Positions 35,740 through 46,559 of a DNA stretch of 64,000 nt are shown here, piece by piece. The first letter of the stretch is position 1. Each line of letters begins with the position of its first letter. The position numbers and the translations under genes are program-made. The notes beneath the pieces were generated by a model that was given only the letters and a program-made list of their open reading frames with translations, searched no databases and was not told the DNA's origin. Origin of the DNA: Vigna angularis (taxonomy: Eukaryota; Streptophyta; Magnoliopsida; Fabales; Fabaceae); assembly GCF_016808095.1 (NCBI RefSeq), contig NC_068979.1, positions 29,903,960 to 29,967,959 on the forward strand, written 5' to 3'.

Positions 35740-36300
35740 TGTTGTGAGATATCGTTCACTGAATTTCGAACTATTATTCGTCAAACCTGCAATCGTCGTT
35801 CGTTTTGTTGCAACTGTCATTTTGAAGCATCTTTGAAGGCCCAAACCACCATTGACGTCGGTTTTGAGGGGGTTGTGCGAGAGAGAGGGTTGTTCGACGC
35901 TGTTCACCGAACCTCCAACTGTCGTTCACTGAACCTGCAAACGTCGTTCTTCATTCGTCGTTCCTCGTTCATTTCGCTGCAACTGCCGTTTCAAAGCATA
36001 TTTGAAAGTCCAAATCACCATTGACTTGAGTTTTGTAAGTTCTTGCTATTCGTTTTGGTTTTGCTTTGTTAGTGTTGTTGGGTTATTTTGAGTTGTTCTC
36101 AATTTTTTAATCTTTTTATCATTGTGGGTTGCTTTGGTTCTATGGGTGTAAAGTTTCAATTTTTGATATGCACAATCATTTTTGGGTTGTTGTTCGGTTA
36201 TTTTGACATATCTTTTGTACATTGTTTTGTTTGACAATAATGGATTTTGACATATCTTTTGTAAAATGTTTTGTTCCATTAATAAGAATTCTTTTTTCAT
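35740..36300 (+). repeat. CGTCG-rich intruding segment, copy 1 (replaces promoter and exon 1 of unit 6)
   Basis: Starting within the tail sequence of unit 5, DNA unlike the normal spacer appears. It is rich in CGTCGTTC and GTTCACCGAACCT motifs and contains CCACCATTGAC and a donor-like GTAAGT at 36035, followed by T-rich intron-like sequence. It rejoins the array just before the exon-2 acceptor of unit 6. A close copy lies at 37440-37985. Confidence 0.65.
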
Positions 36301-36307
36301 CATGTAG

Positions 36308-36537
36308 GTTAACCTTGACACCCTTTGCAAATTTCTCACCCGAAACTGATCAAATTTCATTCAAATATAAAAGAATTAGGACTTCTATGTTTAATAATCT
36401 TTATTGTTTGTTTATTGGCATTTGTAATATGGTATATGTATCGTGTAGGTGAAGTTGTGCATCCTCCTGTGCGAGAGAGAAGGGGTTATGCGATATCGTT
36501 CACCGAATCTCAAACTATTGTTCGCCAAACCTAGAAT
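36308..36537 (+). pseudogene. Array unit 6: exon 2 only, frameshifted
   Basis: The acceptor TCATCATGTAG and exon 2 are recognisable, but exon 1 and the promoter are absent. A 5-bp deletion at the exon start (GTTAACCTTGAC) and an extra base near 36365 break the frame. The membrane segment (LGLLCLIIFIVCLLAFVIWY) is well kept in one frame. Confidence 0.6.
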
Positions 36538-37066
36538 ATAATTGAGACAATCAAATTCAATTTTTGTTCAACTCATTGTGATTAATAGTTATTAGAGTTA
36601 AATTCACTTGACTTTTTTTTTTGCCTTTGCTTAATCTATGCATTTTTGTTCATCAAGAGCTAACATGGGGTTGTTGTGTTTTTATTAGGCACCTTCAGAT
36701 GTTGTTTCTATTGAATTAAGCAAGCTGAAACTAAATCTAAAAAACTCAAAATATTTTCAACCATTGCCTATATCACATGTACACTTAACCACCCCAACCT
36801 GTAAATATATACTTCATTTGATTTCATTCCACCACCCTTTTTATTCAAAATAGGTAACATTTTTCTATTAAACCATTGTACAAATATTTTTATAAAAATG
36901 CCTAATTTTTTTTTATCTCTAGTGGTGTGGGTGAAAACTGACAATGTTTTATGCAACACTCTATACAATTTCCCACTTCGCTGAACTGAGATTATAAATA
37001 CATCGCAATACTCTTCACATGAACTCATAGAAAAGTTAAGCATTATATATCAAACGCTTGCCAACC

Positions 37067-37486
37067 ATGAAGGCCACTGTTTTCTTACTCTTTGCTTCAA
37101 TCTTCTTCCTTGCTACTTCAACTATGGCTCTCAACAACTCAAAGGTACTTTCCAGTTTTTATAACATGCATATTCATATTATTACATGTTTTCTGTTTTC
37201 ATGTTGATAATATTCCACTAATTAGAGTTCTTTTTTCATTATGTAGGTTATAGGAAACTTGACACCCTTTGCAAATTTCCCACCTAAAGCTGATCAAAAT
37301 TCATTCAACATAAAAGAATTAGGACTTCTATGCTTAGTAGTCTTTATTGTCTTTTTATTGGTATTTGTAATATGGTATATGTATCGTGTAGGTGAAGTGC
37401 AGGTGAAGTTGTGCATCCTCCTGTGCGAAAGAGAGTGTTTTGGGATATCGTTCACTGAATCTCGAACTATTGTTCGCCGAACCTAA
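37067..37486 (+). CDS. Array unit 7: small signal-peptide, single-pass membrane protein (105 aa, altered tail)
   Basis: Exons 37067-37144 and 37247-37486 encode signal peptide MKATVFLLFASIFFLATST, polar segment NLTPFANFPPKADQNSFNIK, membrane span LGLLCLVVFIVFLLVFVIWY, then YRVGEV. Where unit 5 stops (GTG TAG), unit 7 has GTG CAG and continues for 29 residues including KLCILLCERECFGISF, a frame different from the tail of unit 2. The tail is therefore Cys-containing and unlike MRERVVRYR. Splice sites are canonical and the TATA box is present. The unit is open throughout; function unknown. Confidence 0.6.
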
Positions 37487-37985
37487 AATCGTCGTTCGTT
37501 TTGTTGCAACCACCATTTTGAAGCATCGTTGAAGGCCCAAACCACCATTGACGTGGGTTTTGAGGGGGTTGTTCGAGAGAGAGGGTTGTGCGATGTCATT
37601 CACCGAACCTCCAACCGTTGTTCACTTAACCTGCAACTGTCGTTCTTTGTTCGTCGTTCCCCATTCATTTTGCTGCAACCGTCGTTTCAAAGCATAGTTG
37701 AAAGTCCAAACCACCATTGACGTGAGTTTTGTAAGTTCTTTTTTGTTTGTTTCGGTTTTTCTTTGTTATTGTTGTTGGGTTATTTAGAGTGGTTTTCAAT
37801 TTTTTTTTTATCATTTGGGGTTGTTTTGGTTCTTTGGGTGTAAAGTTTCAATTTTGACATGCACAATCATTTTTGGGTTGTTGTTCGGTTATTTTGACAT
37901 ATCTTTTGTACATTATTTTGTTTGACAACAATGGATTTTGACATATCTTTTGTACAATGTTTTGTTCCACTAATAAGAGTTCTCT
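37440..37985 (+). repeat. CGTCG-rich intruding segment, copy 2 (replaces promoter and exon 1 of unit 8)
   Basis: Near-copy of 35740-36300, with the same order of blocks, including CCACCATTGACGTGAGTTTT and GTAAGT at 37731. Together with units 5-8 it shows duplication of a two-unit block. Confidence 0.65.
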
Positions 37986-37998
37986 TTTCATCATGTAG

Positions 37999-38214
37999 GT
38001 TACAGGAAACTTGACACCCTTTGCAAATTTCCCACCTGATCAAAATTCGTTCAAACATAAAATAATTAGGACTTCTGTGTTTAATAGTCTTTATTGTTTG
38101 TTTATTGGTATTATTAATATGGTATATGTATAGTGTAGGTGAAGTGTAGGTGAAGTTGTGCATCCTCCTACGCGAGAGAGAGGGTTGTGCGATATCGTTC
38201 ACCGAATCTCAAAC
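37999..38214 (+). pseudogene. Array unit 8: exon 2 only, truncated
   Basis: Exon 2 begins at 37999 with Val-Thr-Gly-Asn-Leu. It lacks two codons of the polar segment, and an extra A near 38055 shifts the frame. Exon 1 is absent. The copy ends at about 38214, where gypsy sequence begins. Confidence 0.6.
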
Positions 38215-38221
38215 TGTTATT

Positions 38222-38530
38222 ATTCTCATGCACCTTCAACTAACGAGATGCATATGCCACTGGTCTCCTATCTTGCATTAACACACATCTCAACCCTTGA
38301 TATGATGCATCACAGTACACCTTAAAAGTTTTCTCAGTGTCTAGGATCACCAAGATTAGAGCAGATGTCAACCTCCTCTTCATTTCCTCGAAACTTGCCT
38401 CACACTTATCCTTCCAAACAAACGGTTGATCCTTATGGGTCAACTATGTTAGTGGTCCCATTATCTTGGAGAATCCTTCCACGAACTTCCGATAATAACC
38501 TGCCAAACCTTCTAAAGCAGTTCGCCAAAA
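38222..38530 (-). mobile_element. Ty3/gypsy reverse transcriptase-RNase H fragment
   Basis: The minus-strand translation reads LAGYYRKFVEGFSKIMGPLT, a TAG stop, LTHKDQPFVWKDKCEASFEE, then FKVYCDASYQGLRCVLMQD and RRPVAYASR, a TAG stop, LKVHENN. These are the connection and early RNase H segments of chromovirus-type gypsy Pol. Stops make it a relic. It abuts array unit 8. Confidence 0.85.
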
Positions 38531-38559
38531 ACACAACGACCATTAATAAAAGGAAACAG

Positions 38560-39029
38560 ATCGAGCGGTAATTTTGGTAATTTCCCTAATAACAATCAAA
38601 ATTATAGGCTCAATATGTTTCTTAAAGTTTGGGAAGAGTTTAGCGTACAAGATAATTGACATCAACCTTATTACCAAAACAATAATTATAATGCTAAAAT
38701 CACTTTTAAGCTATTTTAATTTATTTAAAAATTGTTTTAATATTAAAACATATTTAAATCGAAAATTTTGAGTTTTAAATGGTTTTAATTGATTAAAGAT
38801 CATTTGTTATATGATGCATCTCATTGAGTAAGCTAAATGAACCAAGTCATAGTAAAAAAGTTTCATTTTAATTATTAATAATAACTTTTGGTCTAATGTG
38901 GTATAGTAATAAGCACTCAATCTAACAACAAATAAACTCTATAATCTTTTAAGATCAAGTCTCTAAGTTAAAAAAAAAAAATCCAACTTCTAATTTCTTT
39001 TCCCGTTTGTCTTTGAATTAATACGAGGA
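38560..39029. other. Intergenic DNA
   Basis: AT-rich; a short open frame at 38574-38771 (plus) is low-complexity Ile/Lys/Phe-rich. No gene supported. Confidence 0.3.
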
Positions 39030-39265
39030 ATGTAAAACCACAACCAACTTCAACTTATGTCTTTTTTGCAAAGCCTGTTTCTAGCAACTGATTTAGCAAA
39101 TAAATTATGTTTATAACTTCGCCCGAAATGCTTTCGGCAAATCTTTATCATGTAAAAAATACTTAGTTACGCTATTCTTCCTTTCAACAATGTTATTCAA
39201 TTGAGGCATGTTGGGTGCTGGCTATTGGTGTTTTATATTTGCTTCTTCATAAGAACATGTTAAAA
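39030..39265 (-). mobile_element. Ty1/copia integrase fragment
   Basis: The minus-strand translation gives ANIKHQ, stop, PAPNMPQLNNIVERKNSVTK, then YFLHDKDLPKAFRAKL and, after stops, ALQK. This corresponds to the copia integrase motif KHQxSxPxTPQQNGVVERKNR and the following HDKxLPKxFWAEA region. Heavily mutated. Flanking sequence up to about 40.1 kb may be more of the same element, but I could not identify it. Confidence 0.7.
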
Positions 39266-40749
39266 TTTGCAAAGACTTATTCATTGTTCTACTGTCACGT
39301 TTGATCATTTGCATTTTGTGCTTTCTTTGAGTTTCCGGCCAAGCTTTGGACTTCCAAAAGTTGTTGACAACTTTAGATCTAAACTTCATAAGATAAACTC
39401 AACGTATTCTTGTGTGATCATTGATGAAAACAATCTAACACTAACATTAAAAATTGGTGTAGACTCTCCAACATATATATTAACTATATTTGTGGAACCC
39501 TCCAAGTCTTATTTTTTTGGAAAAGATATCCTTATTTGCTTTATATTGGCATGTAACTTATTCAAAGAGTTCTTCTAATTGAGAAAAACTTTTAGCGAGA
39601 TTGTTTTTCTTCATAAATATTTGAACATAGTGATGAGAATGTCCTAATCTCTTACTAGTAATGAACTGCAACATAATTCTTGTTCATGAAATCCAAGGTA
39701 AAACATTTGATTTTCAGTTGAGCTTTGAAAGTTTCTCAAACTTATAAATCTTTTCTATCTTCAAATAACGCTAGGAAACAATGAAAAGGTTTTTATTTAT
39801 TTCATGAAAATAAAAAATGCATATTATAAATTAGTTTCGAAATTGTGACATTTGTATACTAATAATAATTTCACCCAGTCTTGTAAAGATCTCACCATCA
39901 TAAGTCATACGATGTATACCACCATTATCACCAAAAACAACTTTTTGTACTATTATTTGTAACAAAACATGATACACCAAACATTTGCTTCTCTTGATTT
40001 TATTTTCTTGTTTGAGGCTTAAAACCTTGTTTTCGACGTCAAAGTTCTGTCAAGATCAAATTCTTTTAGAAGATATTTCAATTCATACAATTTAATTAAT
40101 GATCACCCTATTACACCTTGAAGTCATCATTACAACATTTCGGGTGAATTGGTATCTGTTCCGGTTCTACTAACACGCATAGATGTAATCAAGAATAGGT
40201 ACTAAAGTTGTCTTGAGAAGAGCAAGTCATTAGAAATTATTATTTAAAAGGGCCTAATCCTGTAATTAGTGTTTGGATTGTAAAATGGGTTAGAACATGG
40301 CAGGCGAAGCTTTCAAAATCTTTGCATCAGCCAAACATAATTTAGACAGTTAGTTACCTAATATTGAAGAATTCACTGAACTTCCTTGAATTGAGATCCA
40401 AAATCTACTTTCAACAGAGTGATCAATTTTTCTTGTAAACAGAACGCAAAAGGGCTACCACACCACTAAACATGTACACATCAACAATTCATTCCAACTT
40501 GGACTACTGCAAATGACGACGAATAATTGATTAAAAATGTGTAACACGAGTGCATATCTAAAATCTCTTCATATATGATAGACTGAATTGAGGAATTAAA
40601 GAATAAATCGGTTGCAAGAATCAATTTATCAGGACAAACTTGCCCCAGTCACTAAGTCTAAAACCGACTTAAACTATAGCATAGTTGAGTGGAGTACCAT
40701 TTTTATAATTATTCTGTGACTATTTACAAATAGGAACGTATATAAGTGT
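39266..40749. other. Intergenic DNA and 3' flank of the FAM114-like gene
   Basis: A plus-strand open frame at 39267-39578 is opposite to the copia relic and is most likely its antisense. The last few hundred bases before 40750 may include the 3' UTR of the next gene. Nothing else seen. Confidence 0.3.
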
Positions 40750-43700
40750 TCAAGCAGCATTCATTGAGGTTGAAATGAGAACGTGAGCTAAAAATTGCAT
40801 TCCTTCCTGGATTTTGCATACCGCTGTGGTTTGATCAGCTCGAAGGTTCTCCGAGAAGGCATTGGCTTTTTCCTGAACTGATGATGCGTGGGGAACAACT
40901 GACTGAGACTCAGAAGTAACAGCTTTAATGGCAGCTTGATAGGCCTCCGCTACATCAGATATGCCTGATACATGCATGCCAAATGTCAAATGATAAACGG
41001 CTATGAGCAGAGAATAATGGAAATTCAAGGCATACAAATATAGCAGAATACTTTAGTTTGATTATAATGGTGGAATCAGTAAACAACCAACCTGTAATAA
41101 AACTGTTAGAAACTGCTTCCACATATCCTATCATTGTTTGGGCATTTACTCTTATGATATTCGCTTTTGCAGTAACGTCTTCCGGCCACTCAATGTGTGC
41201 CTTATCATCATCTGCTTCATCCTCAGTCTTATTGGCACGAGAAATGATGGATTTTCCAAACACTAGAAGTTGGGACACAGCAAAACAGCACATTTCAGAC
41301 AGTCTCTGCAAAGAAAAGAAGCCCCATATTATTAACTTTTACGAGAACCTCATGTGATAGAATAATTTTTTTCTATATTATGTACCGTACATGAACTCCC
41401 TCAGAATGAAGTGATTCCAATCTTGCAGTAGTTCTCAGAACTACATCATTAGCAGCTAGACCAGTTAAGGTATTAGTGAAACTGCAACAAGAAACATCAA
41501 ATATAGCATATAATATAATGAAGTAAGGAGGGCTTCCTTAATCTATATATGCCAATGGTGAACAAGCCTAATGATCAGACTGCCGAAAATAACCAGGATC
41601 ATAAACTGTAAGGGGTTAGGATATTGCGAGATGTAATACTATATAAAACCATTTAAGCTTTTGGAATAGTTTATTCATGAGAGCCTTCTATGGCCAAGTG
41701 GTTTGGACTCTGTCCTTGCTTACCACCCTCCATTCCAATAACAAAATTATAGATGAAGTGTAGCTGTGCATTATCATCCAAGGGGCTCTTGGATATAAGG
41801 GGATGAGTTGGATGTAAGTAGAACCATTCATGGGTCTTCATCTAATGGCTTAAGCTTTTGGTATAGTTGGTTCATCACACTTGTAGTAAAGTGATAGACA
41901 AACAAATTTCAAACTTTGTTTGCTTTTACATATGACCGTATGTATATGTTATCTGTCTTATCCTGCATACAAACATCCAAATTAACCACATCACGTAGAC
42001 TTTCTAAATTCGTACATTGACACACTTGCAGATAGAACTTTAACAAATTTTCCTTAGGATCATAGATATGTAATATTTTAGTATATGATGAATAGACCAC
42101 TTTAAACTCGATTTTATGGCAACAGTGGTAGGTGAATAAAATGTCAACAATTATGTGGGATGTTAAATTACCCTGCGGCCATTTCAGCAGCCTTGCCAAC
42201 ACTTGAATCGTGTAAGTTCTTCATCTCATCACTGCTTCCTTCATTTCCTCTCTTTATCGTCTTGCCTTTGTTTGAATCACTATTATTGCTATCAATTTCA
42301 GCACTCAAATTAAAAATTTGTTGGACCTCTTTAAGCTTCCCATCATATATAGACTTATGTTCAGCTGACAACTTAACTTTTCTTCGGTTAAATAGCATGG
42401 CATAATGACTAGACAAAGCCTCCAGTTCCTGAGTAAGGCAAATGAAAACATTTTTAAACCACAATCTAAAACAACACAATTTAACACATCAAGTGTTGAA
42501 ATTATAGGAATTAAGAAGGAGGAGGGAAAAAGAGAACAAATTATTAATGGTATGCAGTGATATGGTTACAAAAACAGTCCACCAACCCTCTTCATACTAA
42601 TATTAGATTTCTAATTCTATAACAAAACAAGGAAACAAATCATGAAATATGAAACCACTTCTATGGGATTTTTTTCCAATCAGGAGCTCTCATCCAGAAA
42701 CCACTTTGAGCCCCCTGACTAATTCAAGGGATGGACTCAATTAAGAAAGCAAAGACCTCTCCTAGAACATATTTCACTCATTCATGAGTTGAAACTCCAG
42801 AATACTCTTAAAGACGCAGAAATTATATTATGAGAAAATTTCTATATCTTTTAACAATAATACCTCCAATTGCTCTGGACCTCCATAAATGTAAAAGCAT
42901 CGATCAAAAGTCACTTCCTCTGATAATTGATCCTCGTCATTTTGTTCTTCACCTGGTTTTTTATCCTTCTCAACCTCAATTCCAGTTTCATTGATTAATA
43001 GGTCCATTGTCTCCTTACTAACATATTCAAGCACTTGCATTCCCTTTGCAGTAAAAGCTCTTCCTGTCTGTATCACAATGAACAAAAATATGCATGTATA
43101 TCTGTAATTATTCATAACAAATATCAAATGATGAGAAAATTTTCCAAACCTCTAACAGAGAAGATGCATTAGAACCTGCAGCTCCTGGCCCATCATGCTG
43201 TGAAGACCCTGAAAGGTTTGCAGCAGAATTTTCGAGCCTACAGAACATAAAGACATTTAGCTTCATAACCTTTAAACAGAAAGTCTGTTATATGACAAGA
43301 AGCCACCTCATATTTTATGCAAATAGTGAAGCATTCTAAAATTAGACCATGATAGGTAACTTGCAGGATTATAATAAAAAATTAAACATTTTTCTTAGTC
43401 AACAATGTCAGTCATAAATTAAATATAAACCAGACAGGAAGAAAAGAAGAGAAATTAAAAATATAGTATATTTGAATCAAGCAAAGGTAGTGGAGTAGTT
43501 TTATGCAATTACAATACAGATATATCTGTACCAGATATTTGAGGAACGCTGAAAACCTGTATTATCAAAACGGTGTATTGATAGGACGAGGTAAAATAAA
43601 AATATTATTAATGAAAGTAGAGAGAGCCTAAGCTCTTGCAAAGATCCACCAAAACGTAATCTCCCAAAGCAGAGTGTGAATGAGCATATTGTAGAATATC

Positions 43701-46428
43701 CATTTGAAAATTAGCTTATATATTGTTAAAAGCATAATACATCATTCCATTCAAAATGACAATAAGAAAAATAAACATATATACACAAACAGGAGGTTGC
43801 ATTTAAAACATAAATAAGAATGTGGGTCCAGCATAAAATGAACATGTGTAGTGCCTCTTAATATAATAACAGCCAATATCTAAATTCCAAAAACATCATG
43901 GAAGAATATCCAGCCCAAAGAAAACAAAAAAAAAAAAAATTATATGCATTATCAGTATAAAATATTTACATTTTCAACCAACCAGAAATAAATGTTTGTA
44001 TGCAACTTTTAATATAATCAAAGTAGAAGTCAATAAACTTATCATGCATGACAATTTGTGATTAGATGACAATGTAAAAACCTTACACTTTAAGAGCCTT
44101 GACTGTTCACTCAAAAAAAAAGGGGTAACTAGTAGAACCCACATCCAAAAACAAAAATGCAAAAAGAAGTATGGCATAAAGAACATACAGCCAAGGCATA
44201 TATAAATATTTCAGTCCAAGTCATCCAAAGCAGATGAAGATAAAAATGACATAGAAGAGAAGATAGCAAGCAGGTCAAGTAGCACGCAGAGAAATCCTCT
44301 ACCAGCAAAACCCAGACCAAAGAAATGAAAACAGAAAGAGCAAATGAAGGATGATGAGGGGAGATTTTTTATTTAGTAAAAGATTTGACGGTCATTTTCC
44401 CCATAGAAATGACAGCAGAGATATTTCAGCAAGGCATGGTAACGATGGCAGCAATCTCTACTCGCTATCAAAATGCCTCAAGCAATTAATAGCCAAGCAC
44501 AAGGGCCAGTGCACCACTAAATGCTATAAAGGTCACTGGAAAAACTACCATTCACAATTATGAGTTTATCAACAAACAAGGCAGTATGTTTAAGAAAATT
44601 GCATAATACCATACCAACACTAGTCGCATACTCACAAGTAGCATACATGCTTATTTCCATCAAAATATCAACATATCACCACCAGAACGATGACCAGTTA
44701 CTAGACATACAAAACAACCTCTATGTGGGTCAATGCTAGAATAAAAATTTAAATAAACAAATATAGCAATGAATTATACCGCTGAACAAAATCAGTGCTC
44801 CCTCTCCAAGCATTTCCTAAAGCACTCCAAGCTCCAGATGCAAAATTCTCCACAGAGCTATCAAAAGCTTTCAAACCCTATACTCATTAAGTAGCTTGGG
44901 TATGAGTGCTTAATGTATGAGTACAGACAACCGAAAAGCATAAAATTTGCATCCAAAAGCACAGAATTATTATTCCTAGGTAGTCAACTGTCCCCATTAA
45001 AAATATTACTCACTGTTACTCAAAACCCATAACAATAATGAGACCAAATCAAACCTATAGGCAAGACCCATAGAAGCATATTCTAGAAGCTAGATAGTAC
45101 TAGTTTCAACAAACAAACAGCAGAGAAATATCCGTGTAAAAGATGAGCAAAAGGATAGTGAACAATGAATAGGAAATCTGCATATTTGCCGAGGCAAAGA
45201 CATATGAATAAATTAGCATAATATGCAAAAGACCTAAATGGTCAAATCCAAAAATTATAGCATCCAAATTGCAAATTAACCCACCCCAACCCCCCAAGGA
45301 AGTTTATCTTTATGTGCTTGCCTGGCTAAGTAGTGAATCTTCACTAGCTTTCTCCAATCTGTCCAGAGCAGATTTTCGCAGTTTGGTATCCTCATTGTCA
45401 CTTTCCTTCTCAGCTGCAGAATCTTCAGTCCCTTCATCCTCTTTGGAAGATTCTGAATCTTCAGCTTCATTTTGCAACTCCGCAATGCCCTTAGATGCTG
45501 TCTGTGCAACTACAGCAGCCTGCATTTCAAAACCACATTGATTCATAACAAATAATTTGATACCTTTCTAATGATTATTCCTAATAATCTGCCAAATCCA
45601 AATAATTTCGAAAATATTAATGCCTCTACTTTTTCATTCAATATTATCAATTTTAAGTAAATAAGATATGATTTATTAGAAGAATAAAGCATTAATATCA
45701 TTCCCACGCACAACCATATGGGCTTCAATTGAACATCACTCTTACATAGTCTTCTTCAATCATTCTTTCCTAATAATCCACAACAAATAAATAATTTCCA
45801 AGACATCAATACATCCACTTCTTCATTCAATATAATCTATTAAGACAGAATTTATTGGAAACATAACATCAACCCCTTTTCCATGTACCCATGTTTTACT
45901 CCAACCAACAAAAATCCTTTTATTGTCCCCCTTCGAATATAATAAAATCTAAACGCTGTGAAAGCCAAATGTTGAACTTGAGAATTCGACACTGTTAAAC
46001 TCACTACCTAAATTAGTAAGAAAAAAACTGTCAACCAAAAACAGCAAATGCAACGCATTAAGGCCCAGTTGCATAATAAAACTATTCCATAAATTAAAAC
46101 AATAACAAAAAGGAAAAACCACACTAAATAACAGAAATCAACAACAAATTCAGAGATTGAAACAAATGCGTTGGTTGACACCAAAAATATTAAACAAAAT
46201 GGCACATCTCTTTTATGGCGTTTGAAAACGCACATTGCGAGAGATCTCTTCGGCGGCAACAGCGGCAGCTTTCTGAAGATCGGAGAGAAACGAGAACTGC
46301 ATAAAGCCCCACCCTCCCGACGACGGTTTTGGCGGTTGTGATTCTGGCGCAACGTCCTTGTCGTCGTTTTGCTTACTCTCGGACTGAGTTTTGTCGTCCA
46401 TATTTTTTTTCTTTGGTGGAGATTCCAA
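40750..46428 (-). CDS. FAM114/Noxp20-like (DUF719) protein, 9 exons, 519 aa
   Basis: A conserved plant protein of unknown role. The GGWG-containing N-terminus and the block GMQVLEYVSKETMDLLINET resemble the animal FAM114A family (DUF719); this link is my judgement. Exons: 46428-46234, 45519-45322, 44877-44780, 43237-43150, 43067-42864, 42428-42172, 41481-41391, 41305-41092, 40964-40750. All keep frame. The N-terminal about 60 residues are Lys/Asp/Pro-rich. Exon 2 is Ala-rich, then strongly acidic. Exon 3 has AFDSSVENFASGAWSALGNA, an amphipathic stretch. The C-terminal half is helical and Ala-rich. No signal peptide or membrane span. The intron after exon 2 has a GC donor (CAG|GCAAGC). The ATG at 46428 is chosen as the longest; one at 46401 is an alternative. 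Confidence 0.75.
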
Positions 46429-46559
46429 TGAGAGATTTTCGGGAATTGGTGAAAGAATGTGAACTGAGTTGTGGGATTGTTGTTCCTTACGCTATGGTAT
46501 TTCGATCTGTTGTGTGTTCTGTCTTTTTGGATTTGGGTGGAAGATGAGACTGTGTTAGC

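Larger units (their letters stand above)
31190..38214 (+). repeat. Tandem array of eight units carrying a small membrane-protein gene
   Basis: Each full unit is a spacer/promoter of about 550 bp plus a two-exon gene. ATG-to-ATG distances are 931, 928, 926 and 866 bp for units 1-5, then 1696 bp to unit 7, because unit 6 has lost exon 1; unit 8, likewise without exon 1, follows unit 7. Spacers are nearly identical and contain a conserved TATAAATA box and a CTCTAGTGGTGTGGGT block. Units 5+6 and 7+8 form a second-order duplication of about 1.7 kb. The right edge is cut sharply by a gypsy relic at about 38.22 kb. Confidence 0.9.

Noticed and set aside
36222..36534. Open frames across unit 6 that read the intron end into exon 2
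   Set aside because: They depend on a 5-bp deletion and start inside T-rich intron sequence without a promoter; treated as part of the pseudogene.
35638..37603. Minus-strand open frames across units 5 to 8
   Set aside because: Antisense of the array genes and of the CGTCG-rich segment; no protein-like features.
39267..39578. 103-codon plus-strand open frame near the copia relic
   Set aside because: Adjacent to a minus-strand copia integrase relic and with no recognisable plus-strand protein; most likely antisense of decayed pol.
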